Shown in pieces: positions 34,565 to 45,244 of a stretch of 64,000 nt of DNA. The notes beneath the pieces are model-generated. The model saw only the letters and a program-made list of their open reading frames with translations, did no database searches and was not told where the DNA came from. A program made the position numbers and the translations under genes. The stretch lies in the NCBI GenBank assembly GCA_037042185.1, contig JAXQJY010000027.1:2108001-2172000 (forward strand), read 5' to 3'. Numbering within the stretch: the first letter of the stretch is position 1; each line of letters begins with the position of its first letter. This DNA comes from Sordariomycetes sp. S80-01Y. Its lineage: Eukaryota > Ascomycota > Sordariomycetes.

Positions 34565-36044
34565 GCTGTGCGCCAGCTCAGGGCGCTTGGATCGGCGGTA
34601 TCGTGACCGTTGAGCGAAGGCTCTTGAAGTTCGCCGCGAGCGTCATCGGGAGGGCCAAAAGGGATCTCGAAAAAGAGTCATCACACAGGTGTGTGACTCG
34701 TCTTTGGCACAATGCGCGGTTTAGAATGATAATGCTCAAGGGAGGGGAACGTCGAGGCGGCTTATTTTGCCAGCAAGATCATTCGCTCGTGTCATCTGGA
34801 GGTGGTTGTGGTGTGGCGAAGTTTTTGGTGTTGTGGCTGAGATGTGGCCGAGGTGGGTGACAGAAACACGGCCCCCAGGATACTGTCCGGCCAGCGTTGT
34901 GTAAGTCGACTGGTCGCGAGGAGCGTCGGTTGAAATTTCTCATTTGGTATACAAGTATTTAGTTACACTTCAGAGCGCCCGACATCAGGAGTGTGGAAGA
35001 AACGTTCTTCGAGATTCGAAGTTAAACAGCCCCTTGTATTCACGCGTTAAATGGGAGAGTGATCTGTTCCCGCTCGAGGGCACTTCGCGTCATATTCTAC
35101 CCGGATCTGACACCTCGAGGTTCTCTATGGGAGACCTTGATATCGGAACCCAGATTATGGAGGCGACAGGACTTACGGTCATCTTTGTCTATTGTGTAGG
35201 TGTTGGTTAAGCCGATAGTTTCCACCCTTTAATGTGTGCTCCGCTCCCGGCCGTTACCGGTGATTGAGACCACCAAGTCTCCGCGGGAAGCTTGAATGCG
35301 CTATCGGACGACCAGAGATAGTCGGATATATGTCCAAACTCTAGGGGGCTCCTCTCGGACTCCTCATGCATGCCGGGAACCCAGTCCGGGCTTCTATCGG
35401 GGGTTGTCCGACGGCCCCCTCTCCACTTATGACCTTGCCGTCCAAAGAAGGATCATGGTGCAGGTGGCAGACAACGTGGCTTACGACTTGTAGCGCACTG
35501 CAACACCGGATACCTACGGCATATAATGACGAATGATCTCGACACCTGGTCTAAGGAGGATAGATCGACGTCGTGGTTGGGTTGAAGCCAGCAGTAGCAG
35601 CACGGGGCGACTGACAACTGCCGGGGTGACTGCGTCCCAAGCCAGTGTCACTCCGCGCGACTTCATGTGCGATGCAAGCACATACGGCAATAGAAGACGG
35701 AGAAACATGCACAACGAGGAAGCATCTTGTTCTTCTTCAAGAATTGATCCTTTTTGACTTGAGGACGCAATGTAAAGTATCTCCGATTGCGGCGCTTAGT
35801 ATCAGCCGCCCCCTCACCAATCCACCACCACGAGTAAGCCAATGCGGGCCAATGGTGGAGCGATTATGATACTTGTCACGAGCAGCAAGGCACTCTCCAA
35901 GTCGTTCTCGAGATTGACCCGTCCAGTTTCGGAGTCTACATGTGTTCGCCGAATCCCTGACTCCCATATATCTTACCCCTCAAGACGTTCAGTGAGCCCT
36001 TTTCCTGTAGCATCAACAGACTTGCACAATACAAGAAATCTATA
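34565..36044. other. Divergent intergenic region upstream of ACC deaminase
   Basis: 1.5 kb between two divergent genes. The part at 35240-35445 is dense in CGG and CCG triplets, which could serve zinc-cluster regulators. No gene seen. Confidence 0.4.
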
Positions 36045-37137
36045 ATGGCGTCCCCTACTCTACCCCAGCCCTTTGCGAGCATCCCTCGCGAGTCATTCCT
36101 CTTTGGACCGTCGCCGATCCAGGCTCTTCCGAGGATATCAGCTGCGCTGGGCGGCAAGGTCAATGTATTTGCCAAGCGCGAGGACTGCAACTCCGGCCTT
36201 GCTTTTGGCGGAAACAAAGTGAGGAAGCTTGAGTAAGTCTGAATTCATGACAAGGGGAGCAAGAATTTGACATCTGCACAGATACCTCGCATCCGAGGCC
36301 TTGGCTCAGGGCTGTGACACGCTTGTTTCCATTGGAGGCGTTCAGTCAAACCACACCCGCGCAGTGACAGCAGTCTCCCGGAAGCTTGGCCTTAAGGCGG
36401 CCACGCTTCAGGAACACTGGGTTGACTGGGAGGACCCTGGTTACGAGAAGGTCGGAAACATCCAGCTTTCCCGCCTGATGGGCAGCGATGTCCGTCTAAA
36501 CTCCGAGACCTTCGGCATTGAGCACAAGGAGGCTCTTGCCAAGCTCACCGACGAGATCAAGTCAAAGGGCGGAAAGCCTTACTACATCCCAGCTGGAGCG
36601 TCGGATCACCCCCTCGGCGGGCTGGGTTTCGCGAGGTGGGCCTTTGAGGTGGAGGCGCAGGAGAAGGAGATGGGTGTTTTTTTCGACACCATCATCGTTT
36701 GTGCCGTCACCGGATCTACCATGGGCGGTATGATTGCTGGTTTCAAGCTGGCTCAGAAGCAGGGTGGAAAGCCCCGCAAGATTATTGGCATCGATGCTTC
36801 TGGCACCGCCAAGCTCAAGCAGACTTTCGACCAGGTCCTGCGCATTGCCAAGTTCACCGGCGAGAAGATTGGACTGAGCGCCGATGATATCACGGCCGAC
36901 GATGTGATCCTTGATGGAAACTACAACGCCGAAATCTATGGTATTCCCGACGAGCAGACTCTGGCTGCTATCAGGTTTGGAGCCGAGACCGAGGCTTTCA
37001 TTACGGACCCCGTATACGAGGGAAAGAGTCTTGCCGGTATGATGGACCTGATAAAGACTGGCAAAATTGCCGGCGGGAACGTATTGTATGCGCATTTGGG
37101 TGGACAGCTTGCTCTGAACGCTTATTCAACCATCTGA
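36045..37137 (+). CDS. 1-aminocyclopropane-1-carboxylate (ACC) deaminase
   Basis: Two exons, 36045-36232 and 36282-37137, phase 2 intron of 49 bp, 347 aa. The fold-type II PLP lysine lies in [10 protein letters not shown] (K58), followed by [10 protein letters not shown], the substrate-binding Ser-Asn-His. [20 protein letters not shown] is typical of fungal ACC deaminases. Near the C-terminus TDPVYEGKS has the Tyr-Glu pair and YAHLGGQ has the Leu, positions that separate true ACC deaminases from D-cysteine desulfhydrases. The enzyme converts the ethylene precursor ACC to 2-oxobutyrate and ammonia. It should be cytosolic. It ends 104 bp from a convergent Dal5-type permease. Activity on D-cysteine cannot be excluded from sequence alone. 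Confidence 0.9.
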
Positions 37138-37241
37138 GCCAAAGGAGTTGGCGATTTGTTGTCATAACATATAGCAATGTAGTATCTTTTCAGCGCCATC
37201 TACACACATCTTTCTACAGTGCCTGAAGCCCAACACCAAAA

Positions 37242-39106
37242 CTAATATACGTAGCGGAAACTCAAGTTCTCCTTGTCAGTGAGATCCTCGAAAGCTCGGG
37301 AGACATCGTCAACATTGGCCTCAACAACACCATTGGCGGCCATTTCATCCTTCTTCTTGTTCTGGCGCTTGAGGTGGAAGCGAAGGAAAAGGATGGCACC
37401 GACGAGGGCGACGTAGCAGCCCAGATGGGTGGAGAAAGCAATGAAATAGCGAGGAGCATCCCAGCCGAGGAAGACTTGGGGCCCTGCAATCCTTTGGTTA
37501 CCGATTGTTCAAGATGGCCAGCATTGGTGTACTTACCGATGGCGTTGCCGGCGGCCCATATGATGAAGTTGGAAGCGACGACAACAGTCTTCTTGGTTTG
37601 ACCAGCAATGTTCCGCGAGACCAAAGAGAGATTGAGTGTCTGCGCAGACCAGAATGATAGAGTGATGTAGTAACAGATCAGCAGACCGACCTTGCGGGGG
37701 AAGTTGCTCGGTTCGATAGTCATAAGCAGTGCTGTCCCGATGAAAGACGGGATACAGTAGGCCAGCATGACCAGAAGGTTCTGGTTGGTTTTCTTGACGA
37801 GCCATGCTGAAGACAGCAGCACGATCAAGATGTAGAAACCGAGAACCATGGCTAGCAGCTGGGTCTCCAGGACACTGAAGCCAAAGCTGCTGATGATGAT
37901 GTTGGCAAAGGCACCAAGGCCAGAGGTCGGAAGGGTGGTTGTCAGAGCGATGACTCCGTAGCCCCAGGTCTGAGGGTCCTTGAGACCTTCAACGACTTGA
38001 TACATCTTGAAGGTCTTGTTTTGAACACCAGTCTGATTCTTCTTCACCCGAACCATCTGAAAGTAGGGTTAGAACTGACTTTTCGCGAATGTGGGCAGTT
38101 GGGCACTCACCATATCGCGCTTCTCGTCTTCGGTGAAACACTTGGCCCTCATGGGAGAGTCGGGCATGTACCAGAAGACAAAGATACCGAAGATGACGGA
38201 GGCAATGGCGTAGCTTAGGAAGAGCCACTGCCAGGAAGCAAGGGGACCGTATTTGATGAGCGAGAAGCAGTATGCCAACAGACCTCCGACAATCTGCTGC
38301 ATGCCGTTCATCATGTACCAGTAGGTGACGGCAGAAGCCTGCTCCTCACGCTTGTACCACATTGCCGAGAGGACGACAAAGGCGGGTTGGCACGCGGACT
38401 CGAAGATACCAAGCAGGGTGCGAACAACGACCAGGCCAGTGAAGTTCTTGCAAGCAGCGTGGCACCCCAAGCAGACACCCCAGGCCACGATTCTGGGATA
38501 TGTTAGGGCATCCGGAAGAAGGAGATGTCGGGTTACATACGAGAAGCTGAGGTACTTGGCAATGGGGACGCGAGCGATGATGTAGTTTTGAGGGTATTCG
38601 ACGACGAGAATCGCTGCACGACGGGGTTAGGCGTGGTCTAAACTGCAACCTGCGAAAGGGACATACCGAGGTAAATACACGTAGTGAGCCATGGGAACTA
38701 TACCTCATGTCAGCTTATCCGCAATGAACTTCCTTAGCATTTCGCATACCTTGGCATTGGGGCTTCCATCCTCATTGGCGAGGCCGGTATCGTCAAGCAG
38801 GCCCATGATGGAGGCAAAAGACAACGTCCCCTTATCGATGGCCTGCAGGAAGTAGGTGAAGATCATGATGGACAGGACCCGCTTGTCAATCTTCTTCTTG
38901 AGCAGCGCATCACGTTCAGGACTGAGCTCAGCCCTGTCATCATGGGCGTATTGAGCAACCTCCTTATCGATCTTGTCCGAGACGTGCTGTGCCTGCTTCT
39001 CGTAGTCGATGGAGTCTCGCTGAGCATCACCCTCGAGCTGGTTCTTGCCGCCCAGCTGGTTCGCCGGAGCGACAGTCTCGGGATCACCAACGTCGATTGA
39101 AGCCAT
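37242..39106 (-). CDS. MFS permease of the allantoate/Dal5 (anion:cation symporter) family
   Basis: Six exons (38750-39106, 38667-38697, 38541-38613, 38111-38492, 37537-38056, 37242-37483), phases consistent, 534 aa. A charged N-terminus of about 70 residues leads to KKIDKRVLSIMIFTYFLQAI, the usual start of Dal5/TNA1-type carriers. The short exons encode FPWLTTCIYLAILVVEYPQN, with the family's YPQN motif split over three exons, and RTLLGIFESACQPAF is the conserved fourth helix region. Twelve membrane helices are likely. Relatives import allantoate, nicotinate, biotin precursors or other organic anions by proton symport at the plasma membrane. It is convergent with ACC deaminase and divergent from the GH105 gene, so either an amino-acid-like or a uronate-type substrate is plausible. 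Confidence 0.9.
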
Positions 39107-40399
39107 GGTCGAGGACTAACGAGAGCTTACAATGTGAGCACCGGAAGATGAACAGGAGAGAGTGGAATCGAGGAGACGGGCCACGCAGAGAGGAGAGGAC
39201 GAGCCCAGTTTTCTATCTCGCGCAATCGATCATCAAACACTCATCCGCACTGCCATCGCCCTCCCTCTCAGCCGCTAACAGGCCAACACAGCGATCCATC
39301 CGGCAAGTTCGGTCCACAGAGATGCATGTTTACGACACATCGGCGGCCGAGACGAGGTGAAGATTGACGTCGACGGCAGCCAAGGGGAAATCGCGGCTCG
39401 GAAGATGGTGCCGCAGGTGCATGCCGGCAAGATCTCTTGGCCGACAGCTGCGCAGAGGGAGCCTCAGGGCTCAGGGGAGTGAAGCGCCGTCGCAACCTCG
39501 TGCTTGTTTGACCCGAGCTGGCGTCGCACTTGGGGCTCCCCCGAAGGCCCGTGTCGTGGGGAAGAGGGCGGAGTTTCCTGGAGTTTTGGGATATGAGGCT
39601 GGGGGTTGTGGACGGTTCCCCGCACGAGTGCACTAAAGATCACAGACGAGACACTGTTGAGCCATTATGGAGCGACGGTTGCCTCGCTCTCCTCGAATAC
39701 AGGACTTTGACTTGCGGTGGAGACGCTCTCAACGTCAAACGTTACGATGAGCACTTTGGTGCATGTTGCATCATCCAGCAGACGATAATTTCTTGGAATA
39801 GATGCGCTGGTGCGGAGAAGCTTAAGGGACCCTGGATTCGTTGCCATCAGCGGGGTGCAGGTCAACGACACAAATGAGGCTGATCACGGCGACGAGCTCC
39901 TGGTCACCATCATCCCCTGCTCCTCAAAACACGACTCAAGAGCTCAGGGTCCCTTCACGAGGTCACCGAAGGGAGAAAAACAAATAGAATATCGTGAAGC
40001 GGGGTCCCAAAGCAGCTGTTCTCGCCGAGCTGTGGAGAGATGTGGGTGCCGTGGGGTTGGCGGTCGGTCCCCAATACCCCGGGCATCCAAGCCACTGAAC
40101 CGAGCACCGCATGAATTCTTCCGCCACTAAGAGGGGGTGCTTGGCCATTTCTCCAACTCCTGACTGTTAACAAAGACCGCACATCCTGCTGGTTTCCTTG
40201 TCTCTTTTCCCAGATTAAACAATTGACGGAACGGACGGAACTTCAACGTCGTCATCGCGTGTCTGAAGACCGATCAGGCAATTGATCGACCCCTCTGCCC
40301 CTTTTTCTCGAACCCCTTTTCGACCAAAGCTCCTGGATTTGTCAGGCAACTCGCAGCACCGACTCTCACCCCGCGTCGTGACCCCTCCACCCCGCCATC
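39107..40399. promoter_or_regulatory. Shared promoter region of the Dal5-type permease and the GH105 gene
   Basis: 1.3 kb between two divergent genes that may act in one uptake-and-degradation step. I see no exon here. No specific operator was recognised. Confidence 0.4.
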
Positions 40400-41521
40400 A
40401 TGCCGACTCACGTTGAGGACATCGCTTCGGCGGATGTCCACAAGCAGATCCAGAAGCTCATACACGAGCTTGTCAACATCAAGGATAAGACCGGCGAGTT
40501 TCTCATGACATTGGCCGACGGCCAGGTCATCGACACCAAGGGCTGGAACGACTGGGAGTGGACGCACGGCATCGGTCTGTACGGCATCTGGAAGTACTAC
40601 GAACTGACAGACGACCCGCAATGGCTCAAGATCATCGAGGACTGGTTCGAGGCCCGGCTCTTCAAGGAGGGGCACAAGGGCAAGAACATCAACACAATGG
40701 CTGTCTTCCTGACCCTCGCCTACGTCTACGAGAAGACGGGCAACCAAAAGTACCTGCCGTGGCTGGACAGCTGGGCTGAGTGGGCGATGCACGACCTGCC
40801 GAGGACCAAGTTCGGTGGCTTCCAGCACATCACCTACCTCGAAGTCAACGAGCAGCAGCTGTGGGACGACACGTTGATGATGACGGTCATGCCCCTGGCC
40901 AAGATTGGCCTGCTGCTCAACCGCCCCCAGTACGTCGAGGAGGCCAAGAGGCAATTCCTTCTTCACATTCAATACCTGTTCGACCACAAGTCGGGCTTGT
41001 TCTTCCACGGCTGGACCTTCAAGGAGGGCGGCCACAACTTCGCCGACGCACGCTGGGGCCGCGGAAACAGCTGGGTCACCATCGTCATCCCCGAGTTCAT
41101 CGAGCTGCTCAACCTGAAGCAGGACGACGCGATCCGACAACACCTCATCAGCACCCTCGTCAGCCAGAGCGAGGCTCTCGGGCCCCTGCAGGAGGCCAGC
41201 GGGCTGTGGCGCACCCTGCTAGACGTGCCGGAGAGCGAGGGGTCGTACGTCGAGGCCAGCGCCACGGCCGGCTTCGCCTACGGCCTTCTCAAGTCTGAGA
41301 GGAAGAAGTACATTGGCAAGGAGCACCGGAAGATGGCCATCAAGGCGCTGCGCGCGGTGCTGGACAACATCGACGAGAACGGAGAGCTGCTGAATACCTC
41401 GTTCGGCACGGGCATGGGCTCTGACCTGCAGCACTACAAGGACATCCCGCGGACGAGCATGCCCTATGGCCAAGCGATGGCAATGATGGCGTTGGTAGAA
41501 TTCTTGAGAGCCTTCTGCTAG
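40400..41521 (+). CDS. GH105 unsaturated glycuronyl hydrolase (YteR/YesR type)
   Basis: Single exon, 373 aa, the usual size of GH105. The (alpha/alpha)6 barrel shows WNDWEWTHGIGLYGIWKYYE, the EVNEQQLWDDTLMMTVMPLA block with the catalytic aspartate in the Trp-Asp-Asp of WDDTLMM, and RWGRGNSWVTIVIPEFIELL. No signal peptide is present (MPTHVEDIASADVHKQIQKL), so it should be cytosolic. GH105 enzymes hydrate the 4,5-unsaturated uronic acid at the non-reducing end of lyase-generated disaccharides, typically unsaturated galacturonyl-rhamnose from rhamnogalacturonan I. That requires import of the disaccharide, for which the divergent MFS permease or the neighbouring monocarboxylate-type carrier are candidates. 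Confidence 0.93.
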   Translation: MPTHVEDIASADVHKQIQKLIHELVNIKDKTGEFLMTLADGQVIDTKGWNDWEWTHGIGLYGIWKYYELTDDPQWLKIIEDWFEARLFKEGHKGKNINTMAVFLTLAYVYEKTGNQKYLPWLDSWAEWAMHDLPRTKFGGFQHITYLEVNEQQLWDDTLMMTVMPLAKIGLLLNRPQYVEEAKRQFLLHIQYLFDHKSGLFFHGWTFKEGGHNFADARWGRGNSWVTIVIPEFIELLNLKQDDAIRQHLISTLVSQSEALGPLQEASGLWRTLLDVPESEGSYVEASATAGFAYGLLKSERKKYIGKEHRKMAIKALRAVLDNIDENGELLNTSFGTGMGSDLQHYKDIPRTSMPYGQAMAMMALVEFLRAFC

Positions 41522-41831
41522 ATGCTGAAATTGAACAAAAAACTCAATAGCCCTGAGTTCATCTTTGCGTGATTACTACACTGCTTGTGCATACATGCTT
41601 CCCAGACGCGGGGCGTGCCTTTTCGACGAGACAGTTTCTCAGATTGCCCCCCCGTCCTTCGGGCGAGTCCTGTTTAACCTTCGATGAAGGTCTTGACATT
41701 TGAAACTTCCGTTCGCTCACCCACAACCAATCTTCTACAAATCGGCGTGAGTTGCAGCTTATTTCTACTCCGCAGGATGTTTATCGTTCGGACGTCCATA
41801 ATACTTTCCTTTACGGGGCCGCGCGGTACGC
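41522..41831. other. Convergent intergenic region
   Basis: 3' flanks of the GH105 gene and of the monocarboxylate-type MFS gene. No gene seen. Confidence 0.45.
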
Positions 41832-43292
41832 TCAGACCTTCTTCCACTTCCAACAGTCCACCGCCATCCTCTTCCTCCCGGCCTTCTTCCCACCCGCACT
41901 CAGCTCTTCGTTGTAGGCCAGCTTCTCCGCGTCCAGCTCGCTCCTATCCTGCCCCGTGACCCTGCAGATCTCGGCCACCTCGCCGATCTTCCACCCTCGC
42001 AGCACACCGGTGCACGCCGCGGCCACGAGGAACGTCACGCCGACGAAGAGCTGCGCGCCGAGGTACGAGCCCGTGCCCTCCACGATCTGCAAGGCGATGG
42101 GCTCGCTGAACAGACAGGGCAGGACGATGGTGAGCCACAGGATGTTCAGTCCCGAGGCAACGTGTCGAAGGCCGACGACCTCGGCCGTGACGGGGGCGAC
42201 CGTGACCCAAAAGGTTCCGCCCACAGCGCCGCCGACGATTGAGAAGAATATGAGGACCCCGTAGCTGGTTGCCGGGATCCAGATGGCCAGCGAGAAGACA
42301 GCGGCCAGACACGTCATGAAGGATGCCATGTTGATCCTGCCCGTCCGGTCGCTGAAGTAACCGGTCAGGGGTCGTCCGAAGCACTGCCCCATGTTGAAGA
42401 AGGCACTGACGAGTGCAGCTTCTGACGCACCCAGGCCGATGTAGTTTGCGTAGTTGGCCAAGCTGAAGATGAGGACGACGTAGGCCAGCATGCTGAACCA
42501 TCCGTAGCCGAGCAGGAGCAGGTACTCGGGTCGCTTGAAGAGGGACATGTCGAAGGCGAGCTGCGACGCCTTGATGATCTTGTTGCGATCCTTGACTAGG
42601 ATGGTACAGATGGTGTTGACCACGAATGCAATGATGCCCAAGATGCGGAAAGCCCACTCCAACCCCAGGTTCTGTATCATGGCACCCGTCGCAAAGGAGT
42701 AAATGAGACCTCCGGCTCCGGAGCCGCAGGTAGAGAAACCGTTCGCAAGGCTCCTCTTGGTCGTGAACCACTGCGGGACGATGGGCACCGAAGCCACGAA
42801 CAGGAAGCCCATGCCCAGGCCGAAGAGGACGCCCTGCGTCAGGAACAGGTGCCAGATCCGCCACGCGAAGCTCGCCGAGATGAGGCTGCCGGACTCCAGC
42901 ACCACGCCCAGCATCATGGTCGGCTTGGTGCCGAACTTCCTCACGCCGATGGTCGCGATGGGCGAGATGAGCAGGGCCATGGATATGGACAGCGAGCCGA
43001 CGAAGGCGTACTCGAGGGCCGAGGCGCCCGGGAAGGTGTCGTTGGCGAGGTAGTGGGCGAGGAAGACGCCGTAGGACGAGTTGAGACCCCATGTGTGGGC
43101 GTTGATGACGGCGACGCAGGCGGTGCAGACCCAGCCGTAGCCGCCGTTCGGGGGTGGAGGGGGAGCATTGTTGTCCTGCCCCGAGCCTTTCTCCTCCTGC
43201 ATCATGTTGTCCATTTTCACCCTGTCGGTCTCGAGTTGTATGCCATCTTGGTCGTCCTTCTTGACATCAACCACCTGTTGCTGTTCCGCCAT
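41832..43292 (-). CDS. MFS monocarboxylate-transporter-like permease (MCT/MCH5 family)
   Basis: Single exon, 486 aa. The start is the ATG at 43292 in an excellent context (GCCATGG); the frame stays open upstream only to a TTG. After a hydrophilic N-terminus with a proline run, the family signature PNGGYGWVCTACVAVINAHT opens helix 1. WGLNSSYGVFLAHYL and the RRSLANG-type loop (TTKRSLANGFSTCGSGAGGL) are typical of fungal MCT-like carriers. Twelve helices are expected. Relatives import riboflavin, monocarboxylates or related anions, and many sit beside secondary-metabolite or sugar-acid genes. Substrate unknown; position next to the GH105 gene is suggestive only. Confidence 0.9.
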   Translation of the reverse strand: MAEQQQVVDVKKDDQDGIQLETDRVKMDNMMQEEKGSGQDNNAPPPPPNGGYGWVCTACVAVINAHTWGLNSSYGVFLAHYLANDTFPGASALEYAFVGSLSISMALLISPIATIGVRKFGTKPTMMLGVVLESGSLISASFAWRIWHLFLTQGVLFGLGMGFLFVASVPIVPQWFTTKRSLANGFSTCGSGAGGLIYSFATGAMIQNLGLEWAFRILGIIAFVVNTICTILVKDRNKIIKASQLAFDMSLFKRPEYLLLLGYGWFSMLAYVVLIFSLANYANYIGLGASEAALVSAFFNMGQCFGRPLTGYFSDRTGRINMASFMTCLAAVFSLAIWIPATSYGVLIFFSIVGGAVGGTFWVTVAPVTAEVVGLRHVASGLNILWLTIVLPCLFSEPIALQIVEGTGSYLGAQLFVGVTFLVAAACTGVLRGWKIGEVAEICRVTGQDRSELDAEKLAYNEELSAGGKKAGRKRMAVDCWKWKKV

Positions 43293-44306
43293 GGCGCCGA
43301 GGCCTCGAATTGCCCCGCGGACAATTTGCCGAATCAAGTGAGGGACAAGGGTTCAGAAAGCGAGTGAGACAACCCAACGCAAACAATGGGATGGATCCTG
43401 AAGAGGGCGAGCTATCAAGCGTCCAAGCTCGTGAGGAGCATCAACCAACGAAGCTACAGCACAGTCTTCCGCAATTCAACCCCCATGGCGGTTTGTCGGA
43501 GAGGAGAAGTCAAGCAGTCAAGAAAAAAAAAGGTCCCGTCGCTTCATCAATCAAGCAGCACGAACCCTTGGCGCAGGGTGCGGGAATAAGCGGGGATGCA
43601 CGCATCCACAATAGCCATTCCCGCTTTGACTAAAGCTTTCAGGCGTTGGTCAAGTCAGATCTCGCCGGTGTATTTCTGTTGGTCATGGACGGATCGGAGC
43701 CGATGGACCGAGCGGTGTTGAAAAGACCGAATCCCCCCTTCCTCTGGAATTAGCTGCGAGCTACGCACGAGACTGCTCGTCTTTTGGCTTTTGAGGTTAT
43801 CTCCGAAGGAACCAATCCCATAACACGGCACGGCGGCTTATGTACCCTCGATTGCTAAATGTTGCCGCGTGACAGCATGCATGTAGTGAAGCTTGCAGGC
43901 CTACAGTCGGTGGGCGCCGCTGACCCTCACGAGCCCCTCTCAGGTGGATTGACGGAGGAAACCTGCACACCTTCTACGAAATCGAATCCAGGATGCTTTG
44001 TTTCGTGATCGACCGTCGTACATGAAGGCAACAGAAAACAGTTGCCACCTGAATACGTGCGACGAAGATGACAGACTGAGAGGAAGCAGTGCCGATCGAG
44101 AACGGAGAACTAGCAAATTTGGAAAAATCGTTAAAGCATTAAGGCCTACCCTTGAGCAGCCAGGGATATAACAACATAGAGGGTATCCTGCGCCCACGAT
44201 ACCGCACACTAACTCCTAACAACCCAGGAAACCATTCTTGACGTTTTCAAGACCCTCATAAATTGCAAAGTCCAAGCTTCCTTAACGTACTGTTTCATGG
44301 CCTGAC
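43293..44306. other. Intergenic region
   Basis: 1 kb with the promoter of the monocarboxylate-type carrier at its left end and the 3' flank of the acetate transporter at its right end. No gene seen. Confidence 0.45.
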
Positions 44307-45244
44307 TCAGACAGAGTCGGTCTTCTTGGCGCGCATCTCCTGACCCTTGTCAGACCAGGGGAAGTGAATGACGGGGACGGTAAAGAAGGAGTTGCTGCGA
44401 GAAACGTTAGACACTTCCATCTCATATACAGCATCGAAACATACCTTGAGTCCTGAATACCCGCAAGGGCGTTGTACCAGGCGAGGAAGGCGGCCAGGAA
44501 ACCGAAGAAGCCACCAGCCTTCTTCAAGCCAAGCGCAGCAGCCTCGTTACCCATGTCGGCGGCGTAGTGCTCAACAGACAGGAACAAGAAGGCCAGGTCG
44601 AGAGTGAAGAAGAGCAGGAAGAAGGCGACGGTCGAGCGGAGAGTGCAGATCAACAACAGTGTGGTGAAAATGAACCATCCTGTGAGGAAGAAGCCCACGG
44701 GAGAGTTGGTGTTGCCCATGTACGGTCCACTCTCCTCCATGATAGCCCATGGGGAAGGAGTCAAGAGAAGAGCATAGGCGATCCAGAAGCCACCGTAGGA
44801 CGAGAGAGCGGTCGCTCCAAAAGTGTTTCCGACAGCCATTTCCCTAGCAGCCATTAGCAAAAGCCTTCTTGTCGTTGTGTGTTTGAGCACTCACCACATG
44901 CCAGCCAACAGCTGAACAAGTCCACCATAGCCAAATGCGAGAGGGATGACGACGTGAGGTTCCTCTACACCGCGAGCCTGCATGTTCACGCAAGAGAGCA
45001 CAAAGGTGGTCAAGGCGAAAGCAGAGAGACCGAGAGGCGCAGGGTTGGCGAACTTGCGGTGCTCGTACGGCCTGAAGACACCGGGGTGAAGAGAAGCGCC
45101 CTCCGCGGCACTGAAGCCTCCGTGCCCATGGTTGTGTCCAGAGTAGTTCGCGGCCCCGTGGAAGCCGTGGTGGTGGTGCGTGGAAGCTCCGTTGATGGCG
45201 TCCTTCTCCGCGTGCGGAGCGTAGCCAGCGTGCTCAGTAGCCAT
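44307..45244 (-). CDS. GPR1/FUN34/YaaH (AceTr) family acetate transporter, Ady2/AcpA type
   Basis: Three exons, 44895-45244, 44445-44843 and 44307-44394, both introns phase 2 (51 and 50 bp), 278 aa. The signature FANPAPLGLSAFALTTF contains NPAPLGL, the acetate-binding motif of the family. Six helices follow, including GGFWIAYALLLTPSPW, VGFFLTGWFIFTTLLLICTL and FFGFLAAFLAWYNALAGI. The N-terminus is His- and Gly-rich and cytosolic. The short last exon gives the HFPWSDKGQE tail seen in many members. The protein should import acetate with protons at the plasma membrane; some relatives carry ammonium export or succinate. Acetate from deacetylated pectin would fit the GH105 neighbourhood. Confidence 0.92.

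Noticed and set aside
35240-35445. CGG/CCG-dense patch as a defined operator for ACC deaminase
   Set aside because: Triplets are irregularly spaced and the local GC content is high, so no specific site can be supported.
43293-43337. Longer start for the monocarboxylate-type carrier
   Set aside because: Opens with TTG; the ATG at 43292 has a strong context and precedes the usual hydrophilic N-terminus.
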